Positions 17,021 to 25,644 of a DNA stretch of 39,725 bases are shown here, in pieces; position 1 is the stretch's first letter; each line of letters begins with the position of its first letter. Origin of the DNA: Polyangiaceae bacterium (GTDB lineage: Bacteria; Myxococcota_A; Polyangia; Polyangiales; Polyangiaceae); assembly GCA_025937895.1 (NCBI GenBank), contig JAICQL010000052.1, forward strand, positions 1-39,725, given 5' to 3'. Below the pieces are notes generated by a model, which searched no databases, was not told the DNA's origin, and was given only the letters and a program-made list of their open reading frames with translations. The position numbers and the translations under genes are program-made.

Positions 17021-18643
17021 TCAAACGTCTGGTTGCGGGGGTGTTGGGTGCTTCCGGTGCTGGCGTCTGGCGATGGCTTGCTCGATCCAGTCGCGGCCGT
17101 ACGCTCGCTCTGCGGCGACCCGATTGTGTGCTCGACAGAGCATGCGCAGATTGTCTGCGCTGGAGGCGCCTCCTTTGCCGGCCGGGTGGCGGTGGTCCAC
17201 TTCCAGCCATGCAGTGCTGTCACAGCGCACGCCATCGTCGTCCACCCAGCTGCAGCCCAGACCATCGCGCTCCAGCACCTCACGGCGTGCCGGGCGTGAC
17301 ACGCGGGAAACCGTTCGGCCGATGTCAGCGCTCTGATGTGTCGAGGACGGTCGCGGGCCAGAGGCTGCTTCGGCCGCACGGTGCTGGTGCTGTGGCGGCT
17401 TTTGAGCGCCGGTCTGGCTGGTAGGCGCGGCACCGGCTGCGTTCGGAGCCGTTTCACGTGGGGTTTGCATCGACGTGGAGCGACGCCGACTGGCAAAGCG
17501 ACGGCGCAGGAGCTCATCGAGCAGCAGGTCCAGAGCGCGGGAGATGACTCGAGCGAAGTCTCCGTCCGGATGGGCATGCCGCAGGAGGTCACGGGCGAGC
17601 TCGAGCTTGCGCTTGACCTCGGCGTCCGCCGTGAACTGGAAGCGATAGCGGGCAGGTGAGAGCGGCTCGATGATCTGGTTCAATCGCCCGCCGCAGGAAC
17701 TGGCGTAAGAAGAGCACGATGTCGAGACGGACGCGACTGCCGACGATGCGCCAGTAGTTTTCGGGGCTCGCGCGCTTGCAACTGTCAGCGCTGGCGTGCC
17801 GGGGGTCGTCGGCGCGCCGGCCGTCGGTGTTCGCGCGTCAGCACCCGTCGGCGCAGGTGCACTGACAGCTGCCGATGCCGGCGCGCCAGCGGGCGGCGCA
17901 AGCGCGCCAGCACCTGTCGGCGCAGCTGCAACGACAGCTGCCGATGCCGCCGTGCCAGCAGTTGTCGGCGCAAGCGCGCCAGCAGTTGCCGGCGGAGCCG
18001 CGCCAGCGGTTGCCGGCGGAGCCGCGCCAGCGGTTGCCGGCGGAGCCGCGCCAGCAGTTGCCGGCGGAGCCGCATCGGCAGCTGGCGTATCGTCGAAGAC
18101 TGATGCGCTGGTGGCGAAGGCAGGCTGCGCGGCTCGTTGTCCAGTGGCGGCAAAGAACGCCGGCTCTTCCATGGCGGCAGGCGCCGCAGCGCGCTCCGGC
18201 AGCTTGCGTATCCGGTCGGCGACATCGGCGCGCGGGAAACTTGCCGCCAGCAACTCTCGCGCCGTGCGCAGCGAAGCGCCCGCCGCCGCAGCGATCAGCT
18301 CTCGCTGATTGTCCGCCGACAAGAATGGCTTCAACAACAGGGCCACCGAAAGGCTGATGCGCCCGCTGGCAAGCTCGCTGAACAGCGCTGGGTACTTGCG
18401 AGCGAGCCGCGCCAGCTCGATGCGCCGGCAGGCTTCATCTTCGCTCATGCCCAGCACGTGCACACAATAGGAGAACAGCGAACCGTGCGCCCCAGTCAGA
18501 TGCAGCCGGCGCTGCTCCACCTCTGCCAGATGCGCCACCAGCTCCGCCAGAATCCGACGCTTCTGCCTCAACCTACAGCGAAGCTGCTCCAGCAATTGTG
18601 CATCCGTCAAATGCTCCAGCACCCAGAACTGCTCCCCATCCAT
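17021..18643 (-). CDS. HNH endonuclease domain protein with DUF222-like N-terminus
   Basis: 540 residues from the Met at 18643 (MDGEQFWVLEHLTDAQLLEQL). Residues 1-160 are a helical region with the motif SYCVHVLGMSEDEACRRIEL, usual in front of HNH nucleases of this type in myxobacteria. Residues ~175-310 are an Ala/Pro/Thr-rich linker with four tandem AAPPATAG units. Then comes a conserved-looking helical block (LSPARYRFQFTADAEVKRKL), another low-complexity linker, and an HNH motif: LEVDHRHPAGKGG (Asp483, His484, His486), NLRMLCRAHN. Such proteins are thought to be DNA nucleases, often of unknown purpose and sometimes mobile. It sits between two different palindromic repeat arrays. No clear ribosome binding site precedes 18643; a longer start at 18769 is possible but its added sequence is not conserved-looking. 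Confidence 0.85.
   Translation of the reverse strand: MDGEQFWVLEHLTDAQLLEQLRCRLRQKRRILAELVAHLAEVEQRRLHLTGAHGSLFSYCVHVLGMSEDEACRRIELARLARKYPALFSELASGRISLSVALLLKPFLSADNQRELIAAAAGASLRTARELLAASFPRADVADRIRKLPERAAAPAAMEEPAFFAATGQRAAQPAFATSASVFDDTPAADAAPPATAGAAPPATAGAAPPATAGAAPPATAGALAPTTAGTAASAAVVAAAPTGAGALAPPAGAPASAAVSAPAPTGADARTPTAGAPTTPGTPALTVASARAPKTTGASSAVASVSTSCSSYASSCGGRLNQIIEPLSPARYRFQFTADAEVKRKLELARDLLRHAHPDGDFARVISRALDLLLDELLRRRFASRRRSTSMQTPRETAPNAAGAAPTSQTGAQKPPQHQHRAAEAASGPRPSSTHQSADIGRTVSRVSRPARREVLERDGLGCSWVDDDGVRCDSTAWLEVDHRHPAGKGGASSADNLRMLCRAHNRVAAERAYGRDWIEQAIARRQHRKHPTPPQPDV
17977..18072 (-). repeat. 24-bp in-frame tandem repeat in the HNH gene
   Basis: Four exact-length units at 17977, 18001, 18025 and 18049, differing only at one A/G position. 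They encode AAPPATAG four times in the linker. The multiple-of-three period keeps the frame open. Confidence 0.85.
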
Positions 18644-19020
18644 GCAGCGAGCATACACCACGCTTTTTCGACCTCGCTGCAGCCTCCCTGCTGCTCGATC
18701 GCCAGCACTTTCGCTCAAAAAGCTCCATTGCCCCCGATCGTCCATCTGAACGCCACCTCGCCCCAGCACGAGCCCTTCGCCGTGCGCTCGCCGCTTCCCC
18801 CCAGTGGCCCCGCAAAAAAGCTGTCATCAAAAATCGCTGTGCTCAGAGCGTCATAGGAGTGAGGACTCCCCCGTCCAGCGGATAACCCCAAAGTGGCTCA
18901 ACAGTGCGCCAGGAGCCCTTCATTGCACGAGCCCAGAGCACCAGAAAGCCGTGAGCCGTGCGGAGAGCCGACGCGACGTACATCGCGGCGGAGAAGGTTG
19001 CGTACACGAGCATCCCTCGT
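18644..19020. other. Intergenic region without a clear gene
   Basis: About 380 bp between the HNH gene start and the transposase scrap. Less GC-rich than its surroundings around 18800-18860. Short frames exist but none shows family features. It should contain the HNH gene promoter. Confidence 0.4.
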
Positions 19021-19110
19021 CAGTATGGCATCGTTGCGAGCATGAGCCGCTCAGGTGACTGCTACGACAGCGCCGTCGTCGAAAGCTTCTTCGGCACGCT
19101 GAAGACGGAG
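19021..19110 (+). mobile_element. Remnant of an IS3-family transposase (integrase core)
   Basis: Thirty codons match the end of the DDE integrase core of IS3/IS150-type Orf[20 protein letters not shown] followed by [11 protein letters not shown], which includes the catalytic Glu of the DDE triad. Similarity stops at about 19110 and nothing before 19021 resembles the HSDRGSQY block. No terminal inverted repeats are visible. It is a dead fragment. Confidence 0.72.
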
Positions 19111-19188
19111 ACCCCTCGCCACCGCCTGACCTCCCATCGGGTCCCACGCCGCACCGTGGGCATTTCAGCGCAGGTCCCCGTTGGACCG

Positions 19189-19395
19189 TATCCGCGCAGC
19201 GCGGATCCAGAACCGCACCCTGGCGGATCCGCGCAACTCCGCACAGCGGGCGTATCCGCGCGACGCGGCTCCAGAACCGCACCGTCCCGGAATCCGCGCA
19301 GCGCGGATCCAGAACCGTTCCGTGGCGGATCCGCGCAACTCCGCACGGCGGTGTCTCCCCGCAGCGCGGATCCAGAACCGTTCCGTGGCGTCTCC
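19189..19395. repeat. Second palindromic repeat family (TCCGCGCAGCGCGGATCC type)
   Basis: Four related units begin near 19189, 19253, 19291 and 19354. Each has a TCCGCGC / GCGCGGA palindrome followed by CAGAACCG. Units one and three also carry a GGCGGATCCGCGCAACTCCG half, so units alternate between about 63 and 38-42 bp. The palindrome core is close to that of the 16616-16940 array (GCAGC in place of GCTGC), but the flanks differ. On the minus strand the units translate as GSGSALRG and AVRSCADPP, which explains open frames here. Confidence 0.75.
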
Positions 19396-19445
19396 GGCAG
19401 CATCCAGCGCACCACGGCAACGTCCACGGCTCCCTCGAGACCGGC

Positions 19446-21350
19446 TCAACGCCTCCACACCAGGAGCCCCGCCGCAAGCCAGCGCCCCATCGCCAGCACC
19501 AGCTCCCCAGGCTCGATGGCAACGTGCTCGCGCTCCAGCGCAGCACATGCCTCGCCGAAGCTCTCGCCGCACGCGAGCGCGCACAGCACGCGCCCTTCGG
19601 CTGCGGGCAAGCGACGGAAGTAAGTGGCGTGCCCGCGCCGCCCGACGAGCAAGACGCACGGCTCGCTCTCCGGCGCGAGCGCGAGCGCTGCTTCGCGCTG
19701 CCCGGCGCCGTACAGTGACTCGCGCTGCCCGGCGCCGCACGCCGCCTCGGGCTGCCCGGCGCCGTACAGTGACTCGCGCTGTCCGCCCCCGCACGCCGCC
19801 TCGCGCTGTCCGCCGCCGCACGCCGCCTCGCGCTGTCCGCCGCCGCACGCCGCCTCGCGCTGCCCGGCGCCGTACAGCGCCTCGAGCCGCTCCAGCTCCC
19901 AGTGACTGACGACGCAGCTCGTCGGGGGCGAGAGCGCGAAGCGCAGCTCCGGCCAGTGCCCGGGGGGGATGGCGAGCAGATCCGCTTCGCCGAGCGGTGT
20001 GCCTTCGGGGGCGTCCAGCGCCATGTTCAGCGCCTGCTCCAGCTGCGCCACGTCCGCGAGCAGCGGGTGCCGGCGAGCGAGCTCGTGCTCGCGCAGAAAT
20101 GCCGGCAAGCGCTCGCCGAGGCGGCGCAGATCGGGCTCGCGCGAGGGGCACGACAGCACGTAGTCCGTCACCAGGTTGTGGAAGGGCGCAGCGCCGCACA
20201 GCCAGCACAGGCGCGGGAAGAGCTCGCGCAGCGCGGCGAGCAAGCGGTAAAAATAGGAGTTGGCGTAGACGTCCAGGCGCTCGACGACGCTGAAGCCGGG
20301 GCTGGCGACGAACGTGGCCGCCAGCTGCTGGTGCCGCTCGGCGCCGCCCTCGGCGAGCCAGTGGGCGACGCCGGTGGGGTGGCGGAGGGCGTCGAAGAAG
20401 AGGCGCTGGAGGTCGAGCAGGGTCGCAGCCGGGGCCGCCACGGTGGGCGCGGCGGGGGCGCGCGCTGCGGCAACCAGTGAGCGCGCTTCCCTCCCCTGCT
20501 CGCTCGCTGCCGCAGAGCTGCGCCCGGCGCGTGCGGCGGCCTCGCGCTGCTGGGCGCGCAGCTCTTCCCACTCGGGCACGTCTTCGTCCCACTCGACCAG
20601 GGATGAGATGGGGCCGAAGCGGCGCCAGGCGGCCTCGAACAGCTGCCACACGGCTTCCGGAACGGGGCCGCGGTGATCGTCGAACTTGTGGGTGGGCAGC
20701 TGGCTGTGGTTGGCCAGGTGCAGCTGCTGGATGCGAGCTGCGGGCAAGCCAGCGAGGTATTGCTCGGGGCTGAAGCCGTGGTTGTGGGCGCTGACCAGGA
20801 TGTTGTTCAGATCGAGCAGCAGCAGGCAGCCGGAGCGCTCGGCCACCTCGCTCAGGAACTCCCACTCCGGCAGCTGTGATGTGCTGAAGCCGACGTAGCT
20901 GGAGACGTTCTCCAGCAGGATGGGCCGGCGCAGCGCGTCTTGCACGCGCTGCACGTTGTCGACCACGTGCGCGAGCGCCTCCTCGGTGTAGGGCAGCGGC
21001 AGGAGATCGTGAGAGAACAGGCCGTCGGCGTGGCCCCAGCACAGGTGATCGCTCACCCACGCGGGCTGGCAGGCGTCGGCCAGCTCGCGCAGCTGGCGCA
21101 GGTAGCCGGCCAGGGGCGGCCCTGGCGAGCCGACGCCGAGAGACACGCCGTGCAACACCAGCGGCAGGTCGCGGCGCACGCGCTCCAGCACGGCGCGCGG
21201 GCGGCCCCCGCCGCCGAAGAAGTTCTCGCTGATGACCTCCACCCAGTCGACGTCGAGGCGGCCCTCCAGCGCGCGCGGATAGTGGGGCACGCGCAGGCCG
21301 ACGCCGTGCCCCAGGAAGGGCAGCGGCGCGGCGGCGGGTGCGGCGCTCAC
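19446..21350 (-). CDS. Fused DUF692 (MNIO) and DUF2063 protein, probable peptide-modifying enzyme
   Basis: 634 residues. Residues ~12-265 are a DUF692 TIM barrel (MbnB/TglH/HvfB family of multinuclear iron oxidases): [32 protein letters not shown] (His67), [17 protein letters not shown] (Glu147), [14 protein letters not shown] (Asp180, Asn183), QLHLANH (His211, His215), KFDDHRGPV and LVEWD (Glu253). Residues ~310-490 are DUF2063 (HvfC/MbnC-like partner): [58 protein letters not shown]. The last ~79 residues ([17 protein letters not shown] onward) resemble the usual winged end of that family. Known pairs oxidise Cys residues of precursor peptides, for example for copper binding; the reaction here is inferred. 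Residues 496-555 are a nonapeptide repeat. It starts 7 bp after the M3 peptidase stop, so it is probably the last gene of an operon. Confidence 0.88.
   Translation of the reverse strand: MSAAPAAAPLPFLGHGVGLRVPHYPRALEGRLDVDWVEVISENFFGGGGRPRAVLERVRRDLPLVLHGVSLGVGSPGPPLAGYLRQLRELADACQPAWVSDHLCWGHADGLFSHDLLPLPYTEEALAHVVDNVQRVQDALRRPILLENVSSYVGFSTSQLPEWEFLSEVAERSGCLLLLDLNNILVSAHNHGFSPEQYLAGLPAARIQQLHLANHSQLPTHKFDDHRGPVPEAVWQLFEAAWRRFGPISSLVEWDEDVPEWEELRAQQREAAARAGRSSAAASEQGREARSLVAAARAPAAPTVAAPAATLLDLQRLFFDALRHPTGVAHWLAEGGAERHQQLAATFVASPGFSVVERLDVYANSYFYRLLAALRELFPRLCWLCGAAPFHNLVTDYVLSCPSREPDLRRLGERLPAFLREHELARRHPLLADVAQLEQALNMALDAPEGTPLGEADLLAIPPGHWPELRFALSPPTSCVVSHWELERLEALYGAGQREAACGGGQREAACGGGQREAACGGGQRESLYGAGQPEAACGAGQRESLYGAGQREAALALAPESEPCVLLVGRRGHATYFRRLPAAEGRVLCALACGESFGEACAALEREHVAIEPGELVLAMGRWLAAGLLVWRR
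19686..19865 (-). repeat. 27-bp in-frame repeat with Cys codons inside the MNIO fusion gene
   Basis: Nearly seven units of nine residues (residues 496-555): GQREAACGG three times, [27 protein letters not shown], then a final GQREAA. Four units carry one Cys each. The insertion separates the DUF2063 core from its C-terminal segment. Confidence 0.9.
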
Positions 21351-21357
21351 GCGCAGC

Positions 21358-23421
21358 TCAGGCGGCCAGGCCCGCGCGCTCGATCAGCGCGTCGAGCTTG
21401 GGCTCACGACCCATGAACTCCACGTACAGGTCCATCGGGTCGGCGCTGTCACCCCGCTCCAGCACGGCACGGCGGAAGGCCTCGCCCACCTGGCGGTTGT
21501 ACACACCCTCCTTGCGGAAGCGGGTGAAGGCGTCGGCGTCCAGCACCTCTGCCCACTTGTACGAGTAGTAGCCCGCGGCGTAGCCGATGGAGCTGGCGAA
21601 CAGGTGGGTGAAGGAGGCGATCATCGCGTAGTTGTCGGACAGCGGCGCGACGGCGAAGCGCTGGGCCACGTTGCGCGCGTACGTGAGCACGTCGCCGTCG
21701 CGCTCGGGCTGATACTCGACGTGCAGCGCCAGATCCACGGTGGCGAAGCCGAGCTGGCGCTTGGTGGCGGTGGCTTCACGGTACGTGCGCGCCTTCTGCA
21801 TCTTGGCCAGCAGCTCGTCGGGGATGGGCTCGCCCGTCTCGTGGTGGCGCGCGAAGAGCGAGAGCGACTCCTTCTCCCAGCACCAGTTCTCCATGATCTG
21901 CGAGGGCAGCTCGACGAAGTCCCAGGCCACGTTGGTGCCCACCTGAGCCCGCACCTCGCACTTGCTCAAACACAGGTGCAACAGGTGACCGAACTCGTGG
22001 AACAGGGTCTCCACCTCCTGGTGGGTGAGCAGCGAGGGCAGGCCCGGCGCGGCGGGGGTGACGTTGGCGCAGATCAGGCCGAGGTGAATGGGTGAGCTGC
22101 CCGGGGCGGTGGTGCCGGAGATCAGGTTGTTCATCCAGGCGCCGTCGCGCTTGCTCTCGCGCGGGAAGAAGTCGGTGTAGAACGAGGCGATCTTCACGCC
22201 CTGCTCGTCGAACATGTCGTACGCGCGCACGTCGGTGTGCCAGCGCCCGAGCTCGTCATTCGGCTTGACCTCCACGCCGTACAGACGCCGCGCCGTCTCG
22301 AACAGACCACCTACCACGCGATCCAGCGGGAAATACGGGCGCAGCTGCTCCGACTCGAAGGCGTACAGCGCCTGCCGCTGCTTCTCGGCGTAGTAGCTGA
22401 TGTCCCAGCGCTCCAGCTCCGGCGCGCCGGGGCCCTCCAGCTGCTTGCGGAACTCGTGCAGCGCCTTGCGCTCTGCCTCGAAGGCGGCCTGGCAGCGCTG
22501 GCTCAGGTCGTCCACGAAGCGGCGCGCCACCTCACCCTTCTTTGCCATGCGATCGGCCAGCACCAGATCGGCGAAGTTCTCGAAGCCGAGCAGCTGGGCC
22601 TGCTCCTGTCGCAGCTGGAGGATGCGATTGATGAGCGGGGGATTGGCGTGCTCACCGGTGGTGGCGCGCGACTCCGAGACCATCTGCAGCTCGCGCCGCA
22701 GCTCCGCGTCGTCGCAATACGTGAGCAGCGGGATCAGGCTGGGCGCCTGCAAGGTGAAGCGGAAGCCGTCGCGGCCGCGCGACTTGGCGTCTTCCCGCGC
22801 GCGCTGCTTGGCCGCCTCGGGCAGGCCCTTCAGGCGCGACTCGTCGGTCACGTATTTCTCGTACGCCGCTGTCTCTGCCACCACGTTCTGGCTGAAGCGA
22901 GAGGTCAGCTCCGACAGCTCACGGCTGATGGCCTCGAGCCGCTGCTTCTCCGCGGGCGGCAGGTCGGCGCCCTCGCGCCGGAACTGCTCCAGCGTCTTGT
23001 GCAGGAAGCGCGCGCGTGCACCGGTCAGCGCCTTGGCCTCGGGCGTGTCGGCAAAGGCCTTGAGCCGCTGCCACAGCTTGGGGCGCAGCGGGATGCTGGC
23101 CCAGAACGCGCTCACCTCCGGGCGTACCTTGTTGTACACCTCGCGCAGCTCCGGCGTGGTCATCACGCTCTCGACGTGTCCCACCACGGTCATCACTAGC
23201 TCCAGCCGCTCGGTGGCGGTATCCATGCGGGCCAGGGTGTTCTCGTACGTGGGGGGCGCGGATTCGTCTTCGATCGCCTCCAGGTTGCGGCGGCTCAGCT
23301 CCAGCAGCTCTTTCACGGCGGGCTCGACATGCGCCGGCTGCAGCGACTCGAAGGGAATGTTGAAGCCGAGGTTCAGCAGCGGATTGTCCGAGCCATTGCG
23401 TAGATCGTCGAGCATGGCCAC
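21358..23421 (-). CDS. prlC: M3 family oligopeptidase (oligopeptidase A/PrlC-like)
   Basis: 687 residues, the usual length for oligopeptidase A. The zinc motif is HEFGH (475-479) with the downstream Glu504 ligand in FVELPSQIMENW; further family blocks are SFYTDFFPRESKRDGAW, GLICANVTPAAPGLPSLLTH and IGYAAGYYSYKWAEVLDADAF. N-terminal NPLLNLGFNIPFESLQPAHVEP also fits PrlC. It degrades short peptides, including cleaved signal and leader peptides, in the cytoplasm. It sits 34 bp after rsmB and 7 bp before the MNIO fusion gene on the same strand, so it is likely translated from the same mRNA. The gene symbol is by similarity only. Confidence 0.92.
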   Translation of the reverse strand: MAMLDDLRNGSDNPLLNLGFNIPFESLQPAHVEPAVKELLELSRRNLEAIEDESAPPTYENTLARMDTATERLELVMTVVGHVESVMTTPELREVYNKVRPEVSAFWASIPLRPKLWQRLKAFADTPEAKALTGARARFLHKTLEQFRREGADLPPAEKQRLEAISRELSELTSRFSQNVVAETAAYEKYVTDESRLKGLPEAAKQRAREDAKSRGRDGFRFTLQAPSLIPLLTYCDDAELRRELQMVSESRATTGEHANPPLINRILQLRQEQAQLLGFENFADLVLADRMAKKGEVARRFVDDLSQRCQAAFEAERKALHEFRKQLEGPGAPELERWDISYYAEKQRQALYAFESEQLRPYFPLDRVVGGLFETARRLYGVEVKPNDELGRWHTDVRAYDMFDEQGVKIASFYTDFFPRESKRDGAWMNNLISGTTAPGSSPIHLGLICANVTPAAPGLPSLLTHQEVETLFHEFGHLLHLCLSKCEVRAQVGTNVAWDFVELPSQIMENWCWEKESLSLFARHHETGEPIPDELLAKMQKARTYREATATKRQLGFATVDLALHVEYQPERDGDVLTYARNVAQRFAVAPLSDNYAMIASFTHLFASSIGYAAGYYSYKWAEVLDADAFTRFRKEGVYNRQVGEAFRRAVLERGDSADPMDLYVEFMGREPKLDALIERAGLAA

Positions 23422-23455
23422 AACTTACGGCGTGGGGGCCGAGCTGGCCAGCCCC

Positions 23456-24811
23456 TCACGGCCGGCGGCGAAAGCTGGCGACAAAATACGCATCGGTGCC
23501 GTGGATCTGGGGCAAGAGCCGACACTGCCACTGGCCCTCGCCTGCCACGGCGCGCGCCTCCGGCGCCTCGAACGGCAGCGGCTCCAGCAGGTGTAGCACC
23601 CGCTCCACCACGTCTTCACACTCGGCCCTGAGCACGCTGCAGACCACGAACAGCAGCCTGCCGCCCGGGGGCAGCAGGCGCGCAGCGTTGCTCAGGAGCT
23701 GCACCGCTTGCTGACCCAAGCGGCCCGGATCCGCCTCGGAAAGGCGGTTGGCAATCTCCGGCCGGCGGCGCAAGGTGCCGCTGCCGGTGCAGGGCGCGTC
23801 GACCAGCACCCGCGCCATGTCGGCCGGCAGCTCACCGGTGCCCTGAGTCAAATCTACGCTGCAACTGTGGGGCGGCGGCAGCCCCAGCCGGCGGAACTCC
23901 TGCGCCAGGCGCTCCAGCTTGCGCGGCGAGACATCGTTGACCCAGAGGCTGCCGCTCGGGCCCACTCGCTCGGCCAGCAGCGCGGATTTCTGACCATGGC
24001 CGGCGCAGGCGTCCAGCACGCGCTCGCCGGGCCGCGCGCCGAGCGCCCAGGCGCACCACTGCGCGCCCTCCTCCTGCACCACGAACGCGCCCTCGGCAAA
24101 GCCCGGCAGGCGCCGCAGATCGCCGGATGGGGGCAGCCAGTAGGCGCCGGGAGCCAGCTTGCCCGGCTCGGCAGAGGCCAGCCACGGCAAGGTTTCAGGG
24201 TCAGGGGTGCGTGCGGCCATACTGTCACGGCGCAGCCGCACGCACAGCCCCCGCCGCGCGGAGGCGCCCGTCGCGCCGAGCAGGCCGAGCGCCGCTTCGC
24301 GCCCGACGGAGCTGCACAGCTCTGCCCAGAGCCAGGCGGGCACCGCGCTCTCCAGCGCGCCCGGCAAGCTGAGCTTGGGCTGTTGTGAGAGCTTGCGCAA
24401 GATGGCGTTGGCAAAGCCCGCCACCCGCGGCCCGCGCAGGCGCCGCAGCGCCTCCACTGCCTCGTTGATGGCGGCGAAGGCGGGCACGCGATCCAGTGCC
24501 AGGAGCTGATACGCGGCGACCAGCAGGTGCGCGCGGGCGAGCGGATCGGTGGTGGCGGCGCCGCGCTTGCTGAGCGCGTCCAGGCGCGGCCAGAGCGCGC
24601 GCTCCAGGCGGATCACCCCGTAGCTCAGCTCGGTCGCCAGCGCGCGATCGCGCTCGTCGAGCGCGCTGCGCCCGAGCTCGCGATCGAGCGTCTCGCTCAC
24701 GAAGGCTTGCTGCGAGAGCACGCGATACACGACGCGCGCGGCCAGTGCGCGCGCGCTGGCCGCCGGGGGCTCGCGCTCGTCGCGCTGGGGGCTGGGCTCG
24801 CTGCCGCTCAC
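23456..24811 (-). CDS. rsmB: 16S rRNA (cytosine-C5) methyltransferase, RsmB-like
   Basis: 451 residues from a GTG at 24811, four bases beyond the ribE stop; an ATG at 24877 would overlap ribE by 62 bp and adds Arg/Pro-rich sequence. The N-terminal ~150 form a NusB-like helical domain (ARALAARVVYRVLSQQAFV, AFAAINEAVEALRRLRG, GFANAILRKL). The C-terminal domain binds AdoMet (RVLDACAGHGQKSALLAE) and has the catalytic Cys in LVDAPCTGSGTLRRRPE and the second Cys in FVVCSVLRAECEDVV. The enzyme makes m5C in 16S rRNA. Motif I reads AGHGQKS where most family members have APGGKT, so the exact target (C967 in E. coli) is not certain. Confidence 0.9.
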   Translation of the reverse strand: MSGSEPSPQRDEREPPAASARALAARVVYRVLSQQAFVSETLDRELGRSALDERDRALATELSYGVIRLERALWPRLDALSKRGAATTDPLARAHLLVAAYQLLALDRVPAFAAINEAVEALRRLRGPRVAGFANAILRKLSQQPKLSLPGALESAVPAWLWAELCSSVGREAALGLLGATGASARRGLCVRLRRDSMAARTPDPETLPWLASAEPGKLAPGAYWLPPSGDLRRLPGFAEGAFVVQEEGAQWCAWALGARPGERVLDACAGHGQKSALLAERVGPSGSLWVNDVSPRKLERLAQEFRRLGLPPPHSCSVDLTQGTGELPADMARVLVDAPCTGSGTLRRRPEIANRLSEADPGRLGQQAVQLLSNAARLLPPGGRLLFVVCSVLRAECEDVVERVLHLLEPLPFEAPEARAVAGEGQWQCRLLPQIHGTDAYFVASFRRRP

Positions 24812-24815
24812 GCGC

Positions 24816-25544
24816 TCAGCCCTTGCCCAGCTTGCGCGACACGGCGGCAGCGGGCGATGAGGGCGCGAGCTCGTCAAGGCGCACGCCGCGCTCCAGCAGC
24901 AGCTGCTCGAGCGCCGGCAAGAGCTGGCCGAGCCGCTCCTCCAGGGTCTCGCGCACGGTGTCGACCACCATCTGCGTGCCGCGCTCGATCTCGATGTTGA
25001 CCTCGGCCCCGACCGGCTTGTGGCCGAGCCCGGTGACGCGCAACGTCTCCGGGATCAGCGACACCTCGAACCAGCCGGCGCCGCGATCCACGGCGGATAC
25101 GGTCAGGCTGGCGCCGTCGACGGCGACGTAGCCCTTGCCGAAGATGTAGCGGATCCACGGGGCGGGCAGCTGGAAGCGCACGATGTGGTTGTTCTCTGGT
25201 GTGCGAATCTCGACGATGGCCGCCCTGCAGTCGACATGCCCGGAGATCGGGTGTCCGCCGATCTCGGCGCCTTCTTTGGCGGCGCGCTCCACGTTGACCC
25301 GCGCACCCTGCGCCAGCGCGCCCAAGGTGGTGACCCGCAACGTCTCCTGGATCACATCGAAGCTGGCCTGCTGCTCGCCGGCCAGCTCGGTCACCGTCAA
25401 GCACACGCCGTCCACCGCCACGCTGGCGCCGATGGCCAGCTCTGCGCCGAAGCCGGCGGGCAGCTCCAAGGTCAGGCGGCGCAGGCCCGGTAAATCCTGC
25501 AGCGCACGGACGAGCGCGGTGCCTTGAACGATGCCAGTGAACAC
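24816..25544 (-). CDS. ribE: Riboflavin synthase alpha chain
   Basis: 242 residues starting with a GTG at 25544 (VFTGIVQG, the standard N-terminus with V for M). The enzyme dismutates two 6,7-dimethyl-8-ribityllumazines to riboflavin. Two lumazine-binding barrels are readable: first GASVAVDGVCLTVTEL and VIQETLRVTTLG, then GHPISGHVDCRA, FGKGYVAVDGASLTVSAV and IPETLRVTGLG, with a helical C-terminus. It is about 25-40 residues longer than usual because of a C-terminal extension (LEQLLLERGVRLDELAPSS onward). The reading frame remains open upstream to 25907, but that part is repeat DNA. It is the first gene of the ribE-rsmB-M3-MNIO group. I see no FMN riboswitch in the upstream 390 bp. Confidence 0.94.
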   Translation of the reverse strand: MFTGIVQGTALVRALQDLPGLRRLTLELPAGFGAELAIGASVAVDGVCLTVTELAGEQQASFDVIQETLRVTTLGALAQGARVNVERAAKEGAEIGGHPISGHVDCRAAIVEIRTPENNHIVRFQLPAPWIRYIFGKGYVAVDGASLTVSAVDRGAGWFEVSLIPETLRVTGLGHKPVGAEVNIEIERGTQMVVDTVRETLEERLGQLLPALEQLLLERGVRLDELAPSSPAAAVSRKLGKG

Positions 25545-25644
25545 GACCGGGCTCGTTAGCCTTCCCTCTGGTTGCTGTCCAGTGCGGACCGGCTCCCGGG
25601 GGCACGCGCGGGCGGGGAGCGTGGCCGCAGCGGCGCTGCGGCGA

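Noticed and set aside
13708..21350. A methanobactin-like cluster of MNIO, DUF2063 and di-haem enzyme
   Set aside because: The di-haem gene is separated from the MNIO gene by over 3 kb with an HNH nuclease gene, repeat arrays and a transposase scrap, and no precursor or transporter is present.
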